Shown here piece by piece: positions 24,000 through 36,197 of a stretch of 64,000 nucleotides of DNA (the stretch's first letter is position 1; each line of letters starts with the position of its first letter). Source of the stretch: Mytilus edulis (lineage: Eukaryota; Mollusca; Bivalvia; Mytilida; Mytilidae); NCBI RefSeq assembly GCF_963676685.1, contig NC_092344.1, positions 87,016,749-87,080,748 on the forward strand, written 5' to 3'. Both the position numbers and the translations under genes were made by a program. The notes beneath the pieces were generated by a model. The model did not search any database, was not told where the DNA came from, and saw nothing but the letters and a program-made list of their open reading frames with translations.

Positions 24000-24876
24000 T
24001 ATTTATCTGTGTTGTTGATGACAAAAGAAGGCTACATTTTGTCCGATGAGATTGACTTTTGTTGTTTAAATACTACATTTCTTTGATTTTTTATCGAGAT
24101 AAATTAAGTTTTCATACAAAAGTCATATTTGAATGGGACTTTGCTAGGAGGAATTCATATTTCATTAAGTTGTCTGGTAATTAATTATTCAGTCAAGACT
24201 ATCTCCCTAAGTATTAAACAAATTCATTTAATAAAGGAGGAGCCTGGTATGGAAAGAGCCATTTGTTTTGCCCTATAATTGCCAATATAGAAAAATCATT
24301 AAAGCCTATCAAAAGTTATATGTTAGATAGATATGGATATTTTAACACACTGAAGTATCCAAGTACAGGGTACTGAATGGTGTTGAAATATCCATATCTT
24401 TGGATATGAACGTAGATAACGAATTTATCCCCGGTCTTAGTCTAAATATGACGATTTTTACAGAAATTCGACCACAAAGTTTAACGTGAAAGTGACGTTT
24501 TTTTTCTTCATTTTTTAAATATCTTTTATTGAAATTTAGGATTTTGACATATTTTTAACGAAATGTAGGATACTACCTTTGGTAGAGAGACCTACAGGTG
24601 GACAAATATAAGACGGTTTTTTTTTCAGAGAAAGTGAAATGGGTTGATTTTGGCGCTCAAAGTTGTGAGAGTTACATCATAGACGATTTGACGTCAACGT
24701 GGGTCATTTGCATAGCTAGGTCAGTAGTCCCATTCATTGACGATGTGGCAGAATAATGATGCATTTACTAAAATTAGTGCAAATTACTAATCGACATAAT
24801 AAGATCAAATCGTTATTGGATTAAGTATCTAATTATACAGACATCATGGATAATCTTCAGAATTCGATATTTCATA
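24000..24876. other. No gene seen
   Basis: AT-rich sequence without a convincing ORF, RNA or repeat on either strand. Confidence 0.5.
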
Positions 24877-26947
24877 ATGCCCGTGTCACACTGTCCCGAT
24901 TTTTATATACGATGGACACCCGAATGCGAAAATTGTAAGTTCGTACGAAGTTGGTCCCGATCTCGTTAAAATACCACAAAGTAACCGAAGAAAGTACGAC
25001 GAATAACGAAGTCTATACGATGGTGCCGACATTATATACGATAGCAAAAGATGGACATACGAAGGTTAACCGAAGACGGACATTTAAGCTTCATATCTCA
25101 GCCGAAGCCTACACGATGGATCACGAAGGCTACACGATGGATTACGAAGGCTACACGATGGATTACGATGATGGCGCGATGGCCATACGATATCTAAAAG
25201 ATACGAACAGAATTTCGACAACATATCGTTTCTGTACAAGTCTGCCATGCATGGCGGGAAATCGATCTTTTTGTCTAATTCTTATAAAACTTAGTTTATT
25301 ATCCCCTCGCCTACTACATGTAAGTTGCGTGTATATAAAATTGTTATTGACACTCTAGACCCAAAATTCTCAAAACTTGGTATGGTGTTACTCGTTAAGA
25401 ATATCTTAAGCGCTATTGACTTTAAAGTTCAAAGGTCGAGGTCACGGTGGCAGTTGTAATACAAGGCAATATCACCCTTGTGGACACTCTAAAACCAATA
25501 TGCTTCAAAAGATTTTAACCACATTTGGTATATTGAACCTCCTTGTAATGATCTGACATTTTTTACGTTCAAGGCCAAAGGTCAAGGTCATGCAGATGGA
25601 CTTGTTTTTTCTCCTTGAAATAGCATAATACACAGGAATTGGTTGCTCATTTTTTTACCTGCTGGTTCTAAAGACAATATTAAAGGTATTTCCAGTTACT
25701 GAATGTTTTGGTTGATTTCTAGAAAAATAGTTTATGTATCAAATATGCATATTCAATTTACCATTTTCTGCATGTGTATATACAAATATAGTGTCCATAT
25801 TTGTCCTCAATATGTTAGATACGAGGGGATGCCACGCTCGGCATTGCCTTGTTTGAACTGTAAAATGTGTGCACTAGTCTGAATAATCACCCATAATTAT
25901 GCCCATGTTTACTGATCTATCTTAAAGGTAAGGTAATGGGTTCGTTGATCTATTCTATTAGAGCTCTTTCCAGGAGAATATCATAATGATATCGACAAAA
26001 GGAAGGATGTGGGGAAAGCAAAAAATGCGGCAAAATATGACATATAGAAAACAAAATGGTTATGGAGTAAACATTCGTGTGACAACAACTCAGACGATAC
26101 ATAAAAAAATCAGAATAATGAAGAAAAAGTTGGTTTCCCTTTATACGTGTACCTGCAGTGTTGGTGTACGAGGCGCGTTTATGATTTTCATTATGTTACT
26201 TGATATGGAAAATTGACAAAAAATAATATTTTATTTGTAAAAGTAAATCCTGAGCCTGTAATAGCTGCTCTTCTTGTTCTATTTGAATTAATAGAAACAA
26301 CGCTGTCGCATTTCTTGTTCTCATACAATCATATGATATGATATGAGCTCCATGTTTTGTGAACGTCTTTCTTAACTGTCATATTAGACTGACCAGTGCA
26401 TATCGCGCATGGCACTTTAAATGTATTTTAACGCGAAAATCAACTTACATTTAGCTGGATTTATTGCCGTCGTAGTTCCATCTTGTCGCCTTCGTACTTT
26501 TATTCGATGGCAACACGACGGGATTACGAGGTCTTCACGAAGTCGTGTTGCCATCGTAAGACCTTCGGGTATCTTCGTGATTCATTCGTGTAGACATCGT
26601 AATGTCAAAACTGCCCGATGGAAACGATGGAAACACGAATGCAATACGATGTGCAAAGATGCATTCCCGGTGACATTACGATAGTGTTACGATAGTGAGG
26701 ATGGTAATACGAACTCAATACGAACCCTCAACATCGGACGCACCTTCGGGGATTTTTTAACATGTTAAAAAATTTAGAACCCTTCCCGAAGTTGTCCCCG
26801 AAGGCTAGAAAAAGTGACCGATGGTTCTACGATGGTTAAAGATGGCACTACGAATAGCCCGATCTGGATACGATCAGTCCCGATTTTGAAAATTTCCATT
26901 ATCGTGTTGCCATCGGCGTAAAAATCGGGACAGTGTGACGCGGGCAT
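24877..26947. mobile_element. TIR element filled with TACGATGG/ACGAAGG words
   Basis: The left end ATGCCCGTGTCACACTGTCC and the right end are inverted copies over about 30 bp with one mismatch (GTG versus GCG). Both are bordered by TA, as for Tc1/mariner-type insertions. The first 330 bp and last 500 bp consist largely of short words of the type TACGATGG, TACGAAGG and their complements. The 135-codon open frame at 24951-25358 simply reads through these words (YTMDYEG repeats) and I do not treat it as a protein. Another element (25301-25830) is nested inside. Confidence 0.75.
25301..25830. mobile_element. Nested repeat with ATCCCCTCG ends and AGGTCA motifs
   Basis: ATCCCCTCG at 25301-25309 is answered by CGAGGGGAT at 25822-25830. 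The interior has TTCAAAGGTCGAGGTCACG and GGCCAAAGGTCAAGGTCATG, the same direct AGGTCA words as the array at 55-905. This matches a type of repeat common in bivalve genomes (from memory). No ORF is seen. Confidence 0.55.
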
Positions 26948-26949
26948 TA

Positions 26950-27600
26950 GGAACAACCACGGAAGTTAGGAAAACGCGCGTGAATTTCCCCGATGAAATA
27001 GGTAGCGACGTCCGGTGGGTTAGCAACACTCAGTGGCTATTGGTTTTGTAATGACGTGCGTTAACCAATCAAAATCCTAGAAATATACTAAGCCGGGGAT
27101 AATGTAAATTATTTTGTAGATAGTTAACACGTCTATATATATCAGTATGATATTGTTCTATTTTATGTCATTATGATATACTTCTATTATGAATTACAAA
27201 ATACGTTGAACCATAAATGTCAAAATCATTCAATCGCGTAGTGGAATTAACTATTTGTGGATTCTTATAAATTCTATATATAACTTTGGACTATTTTCAA
27301 TCTCGGCCTATTTCTGAAATTTATTCTTACATTCTTTTGATTTTTTAACCCTATATGCTAACATTGCCTATGTAAATTTTAAAATTGTTTGTATGCACAT
27401 TGAACGACAAATCTATGTGACGTATAAAGTTTTCTGACACACAAATCAATGAATGTGTTTGTAGATAGATGTTTTTGTGTTCTGTTTAATTGTTCCTTTT
27501 AAAATTGTTATACGATGATGACTGATGTACACATATTTTGACTATTTTATTTATTGTGTCTGTTTAGGTAACGCATCAATGTAAAAATAACGGAATATGA
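26950..27600. other. No gene seen
   Basis: No convincing ORF or repeat. At about 27038-27080 an ATTGG, a TGACGTGCG and an AACCAATCA lie close together, which resembles a CCAAT/CRE promoter, but no gene starts nearby. Confidence 0.4.
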
Positions 27601-27609
27601 TGAGACTGT

Positions 27610-27870
27610 CATCAAAGTGAGAGGGTTAGCGCTATAAAACCAAGTTTAATCCACCATTTTCTACATTTGAAAATGCCTGTACTAAGTCAGGAATATGACA
27701 GTTCTTGTCCATTCGTTTTTGATGCGTTTTGTTATTTGATTTTGCCATGTGATTATGGACTTTCCGAATTGATTTTCCTCTAAGTTCAGTATTTTTGTGA
27801 TTTTACTTTTTGTGTGTAAACCTTAATCTGTTTATATTCATGCGAAGGCTTTAGTCATGGCTACAAGTAC
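27610..27870 (+). mobile_element. 3' end of a truncated mussel retroelement
   Basis: The run from GCTATAAAACCAAG through AATCCACCATTTTC, GTCAGGAATATGACAG and GCCATGTGATTATGGAC is a dispersed 3' tail I know from mussel sequences. Related tails lie at 39223-39480, 40219-40395 and 42955-43060. No coding part is attached. Confidence 0.55.
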
Positions 27871-27944
27871 AATTAATTTGGGACTACAGTTTTTTCTAAA
27901 GGAAATACATATTGAAATTGTTATATTATTCTAATTACATAACT

Positions 27945-28235
27945 CAGTGTAATGCCTTTGCAAATAAACACATCATAGATACCACGATTAAAACTTTATA
28001 TGTGTGCCAGACACGCGTTTTGTCTACAAAAGACTCACCAGTGACGCTGGAATAAAAAAAAAAGATTTTGCCAAATACAAAAATACAAAAAATTAAAAAA
28101 AACTCCACAAGCAGTACTGGTTGCATCGACCTGGTGGTTGTAAATAAACTCATCCCAGATACCAGGAATAAAATTTCATATTTGCGCAAGACGCGCGTTT
28201 CGTCTACAAAAGACTCATAAGCGATTATGTATATC
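27945..28235 (+). repeat. Two tandem copies of the CGCGCGTTTCGTC repeat
   Basis: Two copies about 190 bp apart, each with AATAAACWCATC, then GACRCGCGTTTYGTC and TACAAAAGACTCA. Related copies are at 7705-7816 (reverse), 35805-35915, 38582-38690 and 38940-39005. Confidence 0.75.
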
Positions 28236-28269
28236 AAATATTTAATAAGCTCCAAATTTCAGGCAAACA

Positions 28270-28495
28270 GTACTTTACCGATGTTCCAAACTCATAAAAC
28301 TATGAGGTTGTGAGTTCAAACCTGCAAGGGACAGGTGCACCATGACTCCAATTTTGATTGAATTGGATTGTCAGTTATCCTACTGAAGGTCGGTGGTTCT
28401 CTTCGGATAGTCTGACCTCCTCCACCAATAAAAACTACATCCCACGAAACAGCACAATAGTCAGTGTTGAAAATGGCGTTAAACACAAACAAGTT
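28270..28495 (+). mobile_element. tRNA-derived SINE with conserved core
   Basis: A B-box-like GTGAGTTCAAACCTG lies at about 28310-28325. It is followed by GACAGGTGCAC and the core-like AAGGTCGGTGGTTCTCTTCG...TCCTCCACCAATAAAA, then a GGCGTTAAACAC tail. This order is that of a mollusc SINE family with a shared central domain (RUDI/Meta-type, from memory). The A box is poorly preserved, so I do not call a tRNA gene. Confidence 0.75.
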
Positions 28496-28879
28496 CATCA
28501 TTTGTTTTCGTCATGAACATACTTGAAATATATGCCACTGGGTGTTAAGTAACCAACATTCGAACAATCAAGCAAATCTGATAAATCCATTTAGAAAAAT
28601 CAAAACATGATATAAAAAAACTCGCACGAACTCTAAACAGAGTGAGAGCGGTATAGTCGACAAGATTAATCGTCTCCTGTCATGCAAACATTACCCGCTA
28701 TATTAATCCACTGAATAAAAATAAATATCACTTTGGTGGAATGATACACAATTGGATATCAGACGACTAATCAGGTATCCAAAGCCTGCGAAAACTTATC
28801 TCTAGTATAGTGAGTTGAGATACAAACACATCATTTATGGCAACCGATTGGTGATGAGAATATATGTAGCACCCGTAAC

Positions 28880-29060
28880 CCCCAGTTTTCGCTGGGGTAC
28901 GTGTTGCTTAGTCTTTAGTTTTATATGTCGTGTCTTATGTACTATTATTTGTGTGTTTGTAATTTTCTATTTTAGCCATGACGTTGTTAGTTGAATTTCG
29001 ATCTATGAAATTTAATGTCCCTCTTATATCTTTCGCCCCTCTTTTATATAGTATAGCGTT
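28880..29060 (+). mobile_element. 3' tail of RT retroelement, family 2
   Basis: CGTGTTGCTTAGTCTTTAG and GCCATGACGTTGTTAGTTG followed by a CCTCTTTTAT end match the tail at 49180-49345 and, reversed, 52770-52940. Only non-coding tail sequence is present. Confidence 0.6.
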
Positions 29061-29302
29061 CAGTCGTTTTTCCTCTCAGAAACTCAGATGGAGCACTTTT
29101 AAGCGGCTTAAAATTAAATCTTTAAATATATTAACATATAGTAACAAAAAAGAAACTGTATAAGTAGTCCGCAACAGATGATCTAAATATTTAATCGAAA
29201 ATAAATCTGTAATAAATATGTAAATAACAAAGCAAATAAAACAAAAACAACCAAATGATAATGTCTGATAATATAAATATGTATATAAATATTGAATAAG
29301 TA

Positions 29303-29863
29303 CTACAATATATACACGACGAAAAGAAGTGTATATGTAATATAAAAGGAAACGCATATAATTAGACCGCCGCCAAAAAGATCCAAGTAGAGAAAAGTTT
29401 TGAGACAATTACTATTTTCTTTGTTTTTTAATTTTTCCTTTGTATAACACAGTTGCCAAATCGAAATTCCAATATGGATCAATGCTTCAACAATTGCGTA
29501 TATTGCTTTCGCATATTGTATATTTGAAACGAGTTCGGTTGATACGACTGCTACCCAAGCAGCCAATATGATTTGGGGTAGATCTTCAATCCACGTTGAT
29601 ATAAAAGACATCGCTGTTGAGTATGTCATATTTGAGCAATCCTTCTTACCATCGACATACAAAGCCAATAGTTGAAGTATAAACGTAAAGGTTCCAACAA
29701 TTGCAAATGATGAGATTGAATACCGCATTGCAATTTCACTTGGTATATGTTCTTGGTCCGTTTTAATAACTTCGACGGAAAAGTCCCAGTCTAGACCAAG
29801 GTCAACAAGTTCCATAAGAATCAGTCCAGTTATACAGAAAACTCTATTACACGTGCAGCCCAT
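29303..29863 (-). CDS. Five-helix membrane protein, paralogue A
   Basis: This is an unrecognised small membrane protein of 186 residues, encoded in one exon that begins after a TTTTCAG acceptor at about 29884. Its ATG is aligned with those of paralogues B and C. It starts MGCTC, which could allow N-myristoylation and palmitoylation. Hydrophobic segments lie at about 8-28, 49-70, 79-107, 117-138 and 153-185. Segment 3 carries WIEDLPQ (91-97), a pattern reminiscent of the ED/PQ region of XK-related (Xkr) scramblase proteins, but at half their length; that link is a guess. The last 30 residues differ from B and C. A non-coding first exon ends at 30215 with donor GTAGG. It is the most diverged of the three. 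Confidence 0.8.
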   Translation of the reverse strand: MGCTCNRVFCITGLILMELVDLGLDWDFSVEVIKTDQEHIPSEIAMRYSISSFAIVGTFTFILQLLALYVDGKKDCSNMTYSTAMSFISTWIEDLPQIILAAWVAVVSTELVSNIQYAKAIYAIVEALIHIGISIWQLCYTKEKLKNKENSNCLKTFLYLDLFGGGLIICVSFYITYTLLFVVYIL

Positions 29864-30279
29864 TGTTGACAAGAATGTTAAATCTGAAAATAATGTCGAA
29901 CATTAAAATTAATGAGAAAAGAGGTTTGGTAAGTTCATTTCAAAATATGAGCCAGTTATTTTTGCTAAGTTTGTGAAGTAGTACTAATAGTCTGCATTTA
30001 AATCAAACTATTCTGAATAACGATGCAACTAACCTCTGTACCCTTCCCTTGTCCCTCTCTCCTTATACTAAATCCCTGTTCCTTCGTTTCACATAAAGTT
30101 TACATATGTTTTGGTTTGATAAACATGCCACAAATTATTCTGAACACTAACAATAAATATTACTTTCTATTTATATAATATGATTATGACATGCATATAA
30201 AATATGAAACCTACCGTTATTATAGAAGTTATCTCTAGACAAATGAATAAAACGTTCTGTTGGGACTAATTAAATGTTG

Positions 30280-30345
30280 CAATTTTATATCTAACATTGG
30301 TTATACCTATCGTTCTTAATATAGAAAGGAAAACTTCCAACTATT
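30280..30345 (-). promoter_or_regulatory. Probable promoter of paralogue A
   Basis: Read on the minus strand, CTTTCTATATTAAGAACGAT is followed by a half-palindrome, GATAGGTATAACCAAT, and an AT-rich TATA-like GATATAAAATTG. The same order occurs before B and C. On the plus strand GAAAGGAAAAC resembles an interferon-regulatory-factor site. Confidence 0.5.
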
Positions 30346-30399
30346 TATCAGCAGTCCAAAAAGCTATTTTCAGAAAAATAGATCCTGAAGTCCAAAGAT

Positions 30400-31900
30400 G
30401 AATTGACTGACACGTCATTAAAAATATATCATTACAACTGACAAAGATAACTATATGTATATAAATATTGACAGGGGTATATAACATATCTACCTTTTGT
30501 TAGCCGAAAAAGACAGGGTATACTCAAACTGATTTGAGTTTTTAATCCATTAAAATAAGCTGCTAATATATCTCTTATTCTCCAAAAGTTTTTCTTGTTT
30601 TAAAAATTACATAACGATAAGTGTAAAAACTTTTGTTAAACTCAAATTACGTTTGAACGACCACATTCTGACAATATTTTGGGAAAATCTAAGGTCCTTT
30701 CTTTTGTTTTTCATTCGTTCCGCTTGTTAGTTAAGTCTACCGTTTGAATTATCAGTTTTGTATTGACCTACCCTTCTCGAATTAAGATATAAGTGGGGTT
30801 TTTTTCAAAATATTTAGCTATTACTCATTAATTTCATTAATATATCGTGTTTATGTTATAAAACAATATTAAGGTTTATTACCTCTTCTGTAGCAATGTG
30901 AATTGCGAAATTTTCAAACTGCAATTGTATCAAAACAGCAAAGCTTTAAATTCCAAAAAACCTCGTGCTGAGTCACTAAAATTGAGTTCACCCTAGAAGG
31001 TGTACTTGAATTAGTCCATATTTTTATTTGTTTTCACAAATATCAAAATTTATGAAATTAATTTAAGGAAATCATTGCTAGCACTGCATGCAGTAAACCT
31101 CTCTCTATCAATCACTGAATTGCCAAATATGAGAGTACAAAGGGAAAGGCTATGGATTTTCTATAACATTTCCATAGGTTTAGAGTTGAGCCAACACAAG
31201 TAAAGGTACACAATCCTGAAACAAAAGCAGTTTATCACCAGAAACTAAAGCTGTTCAATTAATGCTTTATAGATTAAAAAAAAAAAACTTCATTAGTAAA
31301 AGAAATACTGCTTGTGGATGCTTCTCAGAGAATGTTCATTAGGACGGTGAAATCATCTTTATTCTAAATGTTAAAAGCGTTCCCATTCTGTGTTTCATAC
31401 TGTTGTAATGTTAATTAACACTTATTTTGGAAAAGTCAGAAATCGATTGTTGCATGCCTATCATTGTTAATGGGGCATTAGCTGTCAAATTCATTTTCAC
31501 TGATTTGACTCAAATTTTCAAATTTGATGAATAACATACTAAACTGAAATAGACAGGTAACAAGATAATTTATATATCAGAATATCGTGTGCATTTTAGT
31601 CTAGACGCCACCCAGTAAACCATCGAGATGACCTCCGAATACTGCAGACGGTCACATAACTCGATATATACATAATTTAAATAGATAGCGACCTCGTGAA
31701 ATTGGATTTTTCAAGGTTTGTATGATTTCATTTAATAGGTTATAATAAGTTAATTATCGTTTTTACCTTTAAAAGAATGATTTAGTGTGGATCGAATCAG
31801 TCAACGAAATGGTGCACCTTGGTTTCTTTTTTTAATGTTGCCATTCTTTTCCTTTTAATGGTTCTGGTCACCCTTATACATGCATAACCAATCTCTGACT
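30400..31900. other. No gene seen
   Basis: AT-rich sequence upstream of paralogue A. I see no convincing ORF, RNA gene or repeat boundary. Confidence 0.45.
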
Positions 31901-31904
31901 AATG

Positions 31905-32125
31905 TGTTAAATTGAAGGTCACGTGAATACAGGTTCATTGAGGTCGAATCATTCACTTGCAAGTGAATAATTCATCAGCAATGTTTCCTTGGTTATTTTC
32001 ACAAAATTTAACCCAATCGACTGCTAAAAAATTGTATTTCATTATTTCACTTTTATTTATAATTGATCCAAACAAAATCATATACTTATTTTTAACCATA
32101 TCGCGTACTAAGTGCCCCTTTAAAA
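31905..32125 (+). repeat. Dispersed repeat with CACTTGCAAGTG palindrome
   Basis: The run TTAAATTGAAGGTC, then ATTCACTTGCAAGTGAATAA, then ATCAGCAATGTTTC matches 43672-43910 in the same order and orientation. ATTCACTTGCAAGTGAAT is a perfect 18-bp palindrome. The open frame at 31957-32226 runs across the repeat and is not a gene. Confidence 0.65.
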
Positions 32126-32989
32126 CAGTAACAATGATAATCAGTGATTGTAATTACTGGCCATGGAAACGTCCACTGTACAGAATTTACAAAGAAGAAA
32201 AATATATTTGTATGCAATTCAAATAATGGTCGACTGAAAACCACGATAAGGACAAGTTCTGTTTATCAATTTTTAGTTCTAGATAGTTATCTTTACTCTA
32301 GTCTTCAAAAGGTAGTCGAAATTGGAGGCTTTCATCCTAATAGACATGCTTGAAAGAATCTACCTATTGAATAAAAAAGCTGGTTCAAAGTAGGCAAATC
32401 GCCTATTAAGCTAAACGTTTACTGCATGTATATAGTGTATGTGAAGGTAAATAGTACAATAGTAGAGGGTTATCTTCTTAGTTTTATGTTTTCCATTAGA
32501 TGCATCTGTGGAATATTCCTTCCTCATATAAAAAGTTTTGGTTTAAATGGTTTGTGGTCATATCAACATGAAACTAAGTATCCATGCTTGTAATGAAATA
32601 AAGTGTTCAATATACATAATTATCCTAGATTCGGGTTTCTACCCTTATTTCAAGTTCATGAAAATGCAAAAGTTCGAGCAAGGCACGGATATTTGTTATT
32701 GATGGAATGATAGTAATAGTTGTTTTTATTATATATTCTGTAGGAAATGAGCATTTGTCTGAGTGGTGTTGAAGAATTCTTGAAGTGATTTTGTTGCGGT
32801 TATATCATATATTTTCCGTGAAGTGATGATGAATTCCGTTTTGCTTTCAAGAAGTTATATGAAATAATTTGTTTTGTTTAAGGATACAGTAACAGTGATA
32901 CAGATGAGGAATATTTTCTTATAATACGAATGAAGCCTCATTTGCTGCATCAATCACATCGAACTTTAAATAAAGGAAACACACATACA

Positions 32990-33790
32990 TTCAATAAACT
33001 TAGACCAATCTGTCCCATATCTCGATTTATATCTAATGAAGGTAATTCGAGAACAAACTTCTCAACACCAAAGATGATTTCAACTACCACGTTGTGATCT
33101 TTCCATTTCTATGTAGCAACAAACATACAGCGCCTGCATATGGAGAATATGTCTCTCAGTTATCTATTCCAGATCTTGCGTTTCCTATCATGATGTCATT
33201 GATAAAAAAAAAATACTTCGTATAAAGAAGCTAGTCATCAAAGGGTATATGTCTCTCAGTTATATAATCCAGAGCTTTCGTTTTCTATCATGATGTACTT
33301 GATAGAGGAATACTTCTTACAAAGAAGCTATTCATCAAAGGGTTCTATGTGTCTCTGTGTCACAATTGATACGTTACTCTAGAGCTAGATCGAAGTACGT
33401 TGATTTTGTTGAACGAGGAATACTGCTTTCTCAAAAGTTGCTAAGACAGGGCTATAAGCCAATTAAATTAAGATCATCACTCAAAATATTTTACGGTCGT
33501 CATTACGAGCTGATTGGCCATTATGACAAAAATGTGTCAGAAATTATATCTGATATTCTTCCTCAGTCATAATAACCTTCCATCCTTACCGAAGTGAACA
33601 AAGGAATAACACGACGGGTGCCGTATACGGTTCAGGAAATGCTTACCCTTCCGGAACAACTGATTTCACTCCCGGTTTTTAATGGAGTTCGTGTTGTTTC
33701 TTATTTATTATTTTTAACTGTTGATGTAAATGTCCTTTGGTTTTTTTAGTCTTCAATTACTCCTTAGTTTTGATTGTTATTGTCTTCTAA
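32990..33790 (+). pseudogene. RT retroelement fragment, family 2, with 3' tail
   Basis: Frames here read SVPYLDLYLMKVI, then a PFLCSNKHTAPAYGEYVSQL block. A 71-codon frame (33357-33572) follows with SQLIRYSRARSKYVDFVERG, LLSQKLLRQGY and IFYGRHYELIGHYDK. This is the C-terminal part of a mussel reverse-transcriptase ORF. The catalytic YxDD box is missing. A ~110-bp segment is duplicated in tandem within it (33150-33350), which breaks the frame. Downstream, CACGACGGGTGCCG and CTTCCGGAACAAC belong to the element's 3' tail. A further scrap (HHHELIVIKE) lies at about 33815-33870. Confidence 0.75.
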
Positions 33791-33879
33791 GTGGTGATGT
33801 GAAAATTAACCCTTCAAAATAGTTTACGAACACCATCACGAGTTGATTGTTATTAAAGAATGTCTGTTTCACACACAGT

Positions 33880-35460
33880 CACTTTGATATCTGAGTTTTC
33901 TTTTTACAAACATCGGGTCCATGTGTTTGTTGGTGGACATTTAGTCCCCAAAGACATAACCCGCTCATTACCATACGATGGATGAAATTACGAAGATTTA
34001 ACAGAATAATGGCTTTGACGTCGACCATTACAAAAGTTGTCAGAAACAAACCTCACAATTGCAGGTTTCCTCTCGTCACTTTAGATATGACAAATATCTC
34101 GAATACGGCACAATTCAATCAAAATATTAACGACAATAGCAACAATTGTCGCACTTTGTAGTGTGCAGTTCTACTGGAAGACATCTAGTTGGTAATGACT
34201 TTGAGCAAGACTTTTTATTTCTTAAAAACCCCAAAAATGCAAAACCTATAAAATTATAATAACAGAATTGACAGGGTTAATTCACTAGCAATTTAAAAAG
34301 AATCTTAATATCCAAGAATCTTCGATGATAGAAATGATCGTAAATCTACACTTATCGTCTACATGTTAGAGTATATACACTTTACAGAATGTTACCTTCA
34401 TAGATATGTTTATTTTTTAACGTACTGGTTCCCACATATGATCTTTGTGTTTCATCTCGTAGAGACATCAATTTGGAATGATACCAGTATAGAAAAACAT
34501 AGTAGCGCCTAAAAATTTATTCTTAGGAGTTCCAAAAGTGGAGATAAGGGTAGTAAAGAATTTAAGGATAAGTTTAAACTCTTAAAAATATGCTGCATAG
34601 AAAATAGAAGTACTAAAATAGTAGTGCATACTAACTTTCCGTTCTGGGATATAATTTGTTCACGAAACATCATAGTTAAAGTGTCACAGTATTACATGGT
34701 CTTAGTCGCAAAGGGAGTTCCTATGGGAAATTGCATTGTCTATATTCACAGATTTGCAATTCATAACATTTAAATAAATGTGAAAGAAAAAAAAATCACA
34801 AAAACGTTGACAATTTGCTGAGTCACTTATAAAAAACCCTGGTTTGTGATTGAGTATCTTATTTCACGTATAACATAACAACACATTAAAAATGAAATGA
34901 TTCATCAATACCCGAAACAATGTGTTATTGTGGTTATATACATAAGCAACGTATTAGACGTAAGTGTATTTTAAACTTTATTTTTTAGATAGTATATAGT
35001 AACTATATACAAGTTGTATTTTTTTATATGCTTTAATATTGTTAAATGTACATTTGATTCAGAACAGAATGTCGTTTTATTGCGTAAAACTCAGCATCTA
35101 ACTGTTATTACTGAAATGTAATACAATTCTCCTTTCATCTTGTTCATGTTCGATCGTACCTTTCGTCAAATTGTAAGATTCTTGTAAGAAAGCTCTAGCA
35201 AATCGAACGCCATATTTTTCCTGTTGGACTGGAGAATTTCAAAAGAAGCCCTGTCTTTAACATGTATAAACAAAATTCAAATTTTGGGCTAGGATTAACT
35301 AATGTATAAATCTGACAAATTTCAAAAATGATTTATCGACTTAGCCAGAAAGAGTATATTTTTAGGTATCAAATTATGAAGTAATCTTTATCATGCATAG
35401 AGTGTGTGACACGGATCATTATTCTAATAAGAATACATCATTCCATTAACTAATTTTCTG
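33880..35460. other. No gene seen
   Basis: No convincing ORF on either strand. A phrase at about 34710-34735 could read GVPMGNCI, like a retroelement RT motif, but nothing around it supports that. Confidence 0.4.
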
Positions 35461-35469
35461 AAAATTCTA

Positions 35470-35584
35470 TGCAATAACTGATAATTTTCTTTCTATATTT
35501 AGAACGATTGGTATAACCGATTCTATATATAGATCTCCAAAATAAGAAAGTGTTATCATTGTTCAACTACTACTTTGAACTAAG
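35470..35584 (+). promoter_or_regulatory. Promoter and non-coding exon 1 of paralogue B
   Basis: GCAATAACTGATAATTTTC and TTCTATATTTAGAAC are followed by a near-palindrome, GATTGGTATAACCGATT (35506-35522), and a TATATATAG box (35524-35532). Exon 1 would begin about 30 bp later and ends at 35584 before the donor GTAAGC. The same arrangement precedes paralogue C on the other strand and, less perfectly, A. Confidence 0.65.
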
Positions 35585-35804
35585 GTAAGCATTTTAACAC
35601 ATTTTGTTCATATCATAATTCATCTATAATATACGCGAAATATATGTTATTACTGTTTTTTTAAATGTTCATCCTTATAAAACACTAGTAAACTTCGTGT
35701 AAAACAGAGGAACGACAAAGGTGTACTGACTGAAATACATTTTATCAGGGTACTTTAAAAAAAAATATATATTTCAAGTCTGTATTTTCAAATTAGAGAT
35801 GTGG

Positions 35805-35915
35805 ATAAACTCATCATTCATACCAGGATTGAAATTTTATATTTACGCCAAACGCGCGTTTCGTCTACAAAATGCTCATCGGTGACGCTCGAATAAAAAA
35901 TGTTAAGAGTATGCT
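35805..35915 (+). repeat. CGCGCGTTTCGTC repeat in intron of paralogue B
   Basis: A single copy with ATAAACTCATCATTC, CGCCAAACGCGCGTTTCGTC and GTGACGCTCGAAT, inside the 593-bp intron (35585-36177). It is absent from the corresponding intron of paralogue C. Confidence 0.75.
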
Positions 35916-36197
35916 GTCTCAGTTTAATAACCAATGAACCGCTAAAACTATCTTACTCACTTTTACTGATGACCACATGGATGTCAATTTCGAATTGACG
36001 ATTTTCACATTTGCCGATTGACACCGATGAGACTGAAAAATATGCACAGAACGTGGTGGGTCAAACACACATGACAGTTTCTTCAAGATAAAAAAAATAA
36101 CCTTTTGACAGCTCTTTTCTTGTTCACTGATTTTACTGATAACTGTAATAATATAATATTCTATTGTTTATTTTTAGATTATATATTCTCGTCAACA

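Noticed and set aside
24951-25358. 135-codon open frame with YTMDYEG repeats
   Set aside because: It only reads through the repeated TACGATGG words of a transposon; no protein character beyond the repeat.
28300-28340. Possible tRNA gene
   Set aside because: Only a B-box-like segment is present and the rest matches a SINE.
34700-34750. Possible RT motif GVPMGNCI
   Set aside because: Too short, with no supporting frame on either side.
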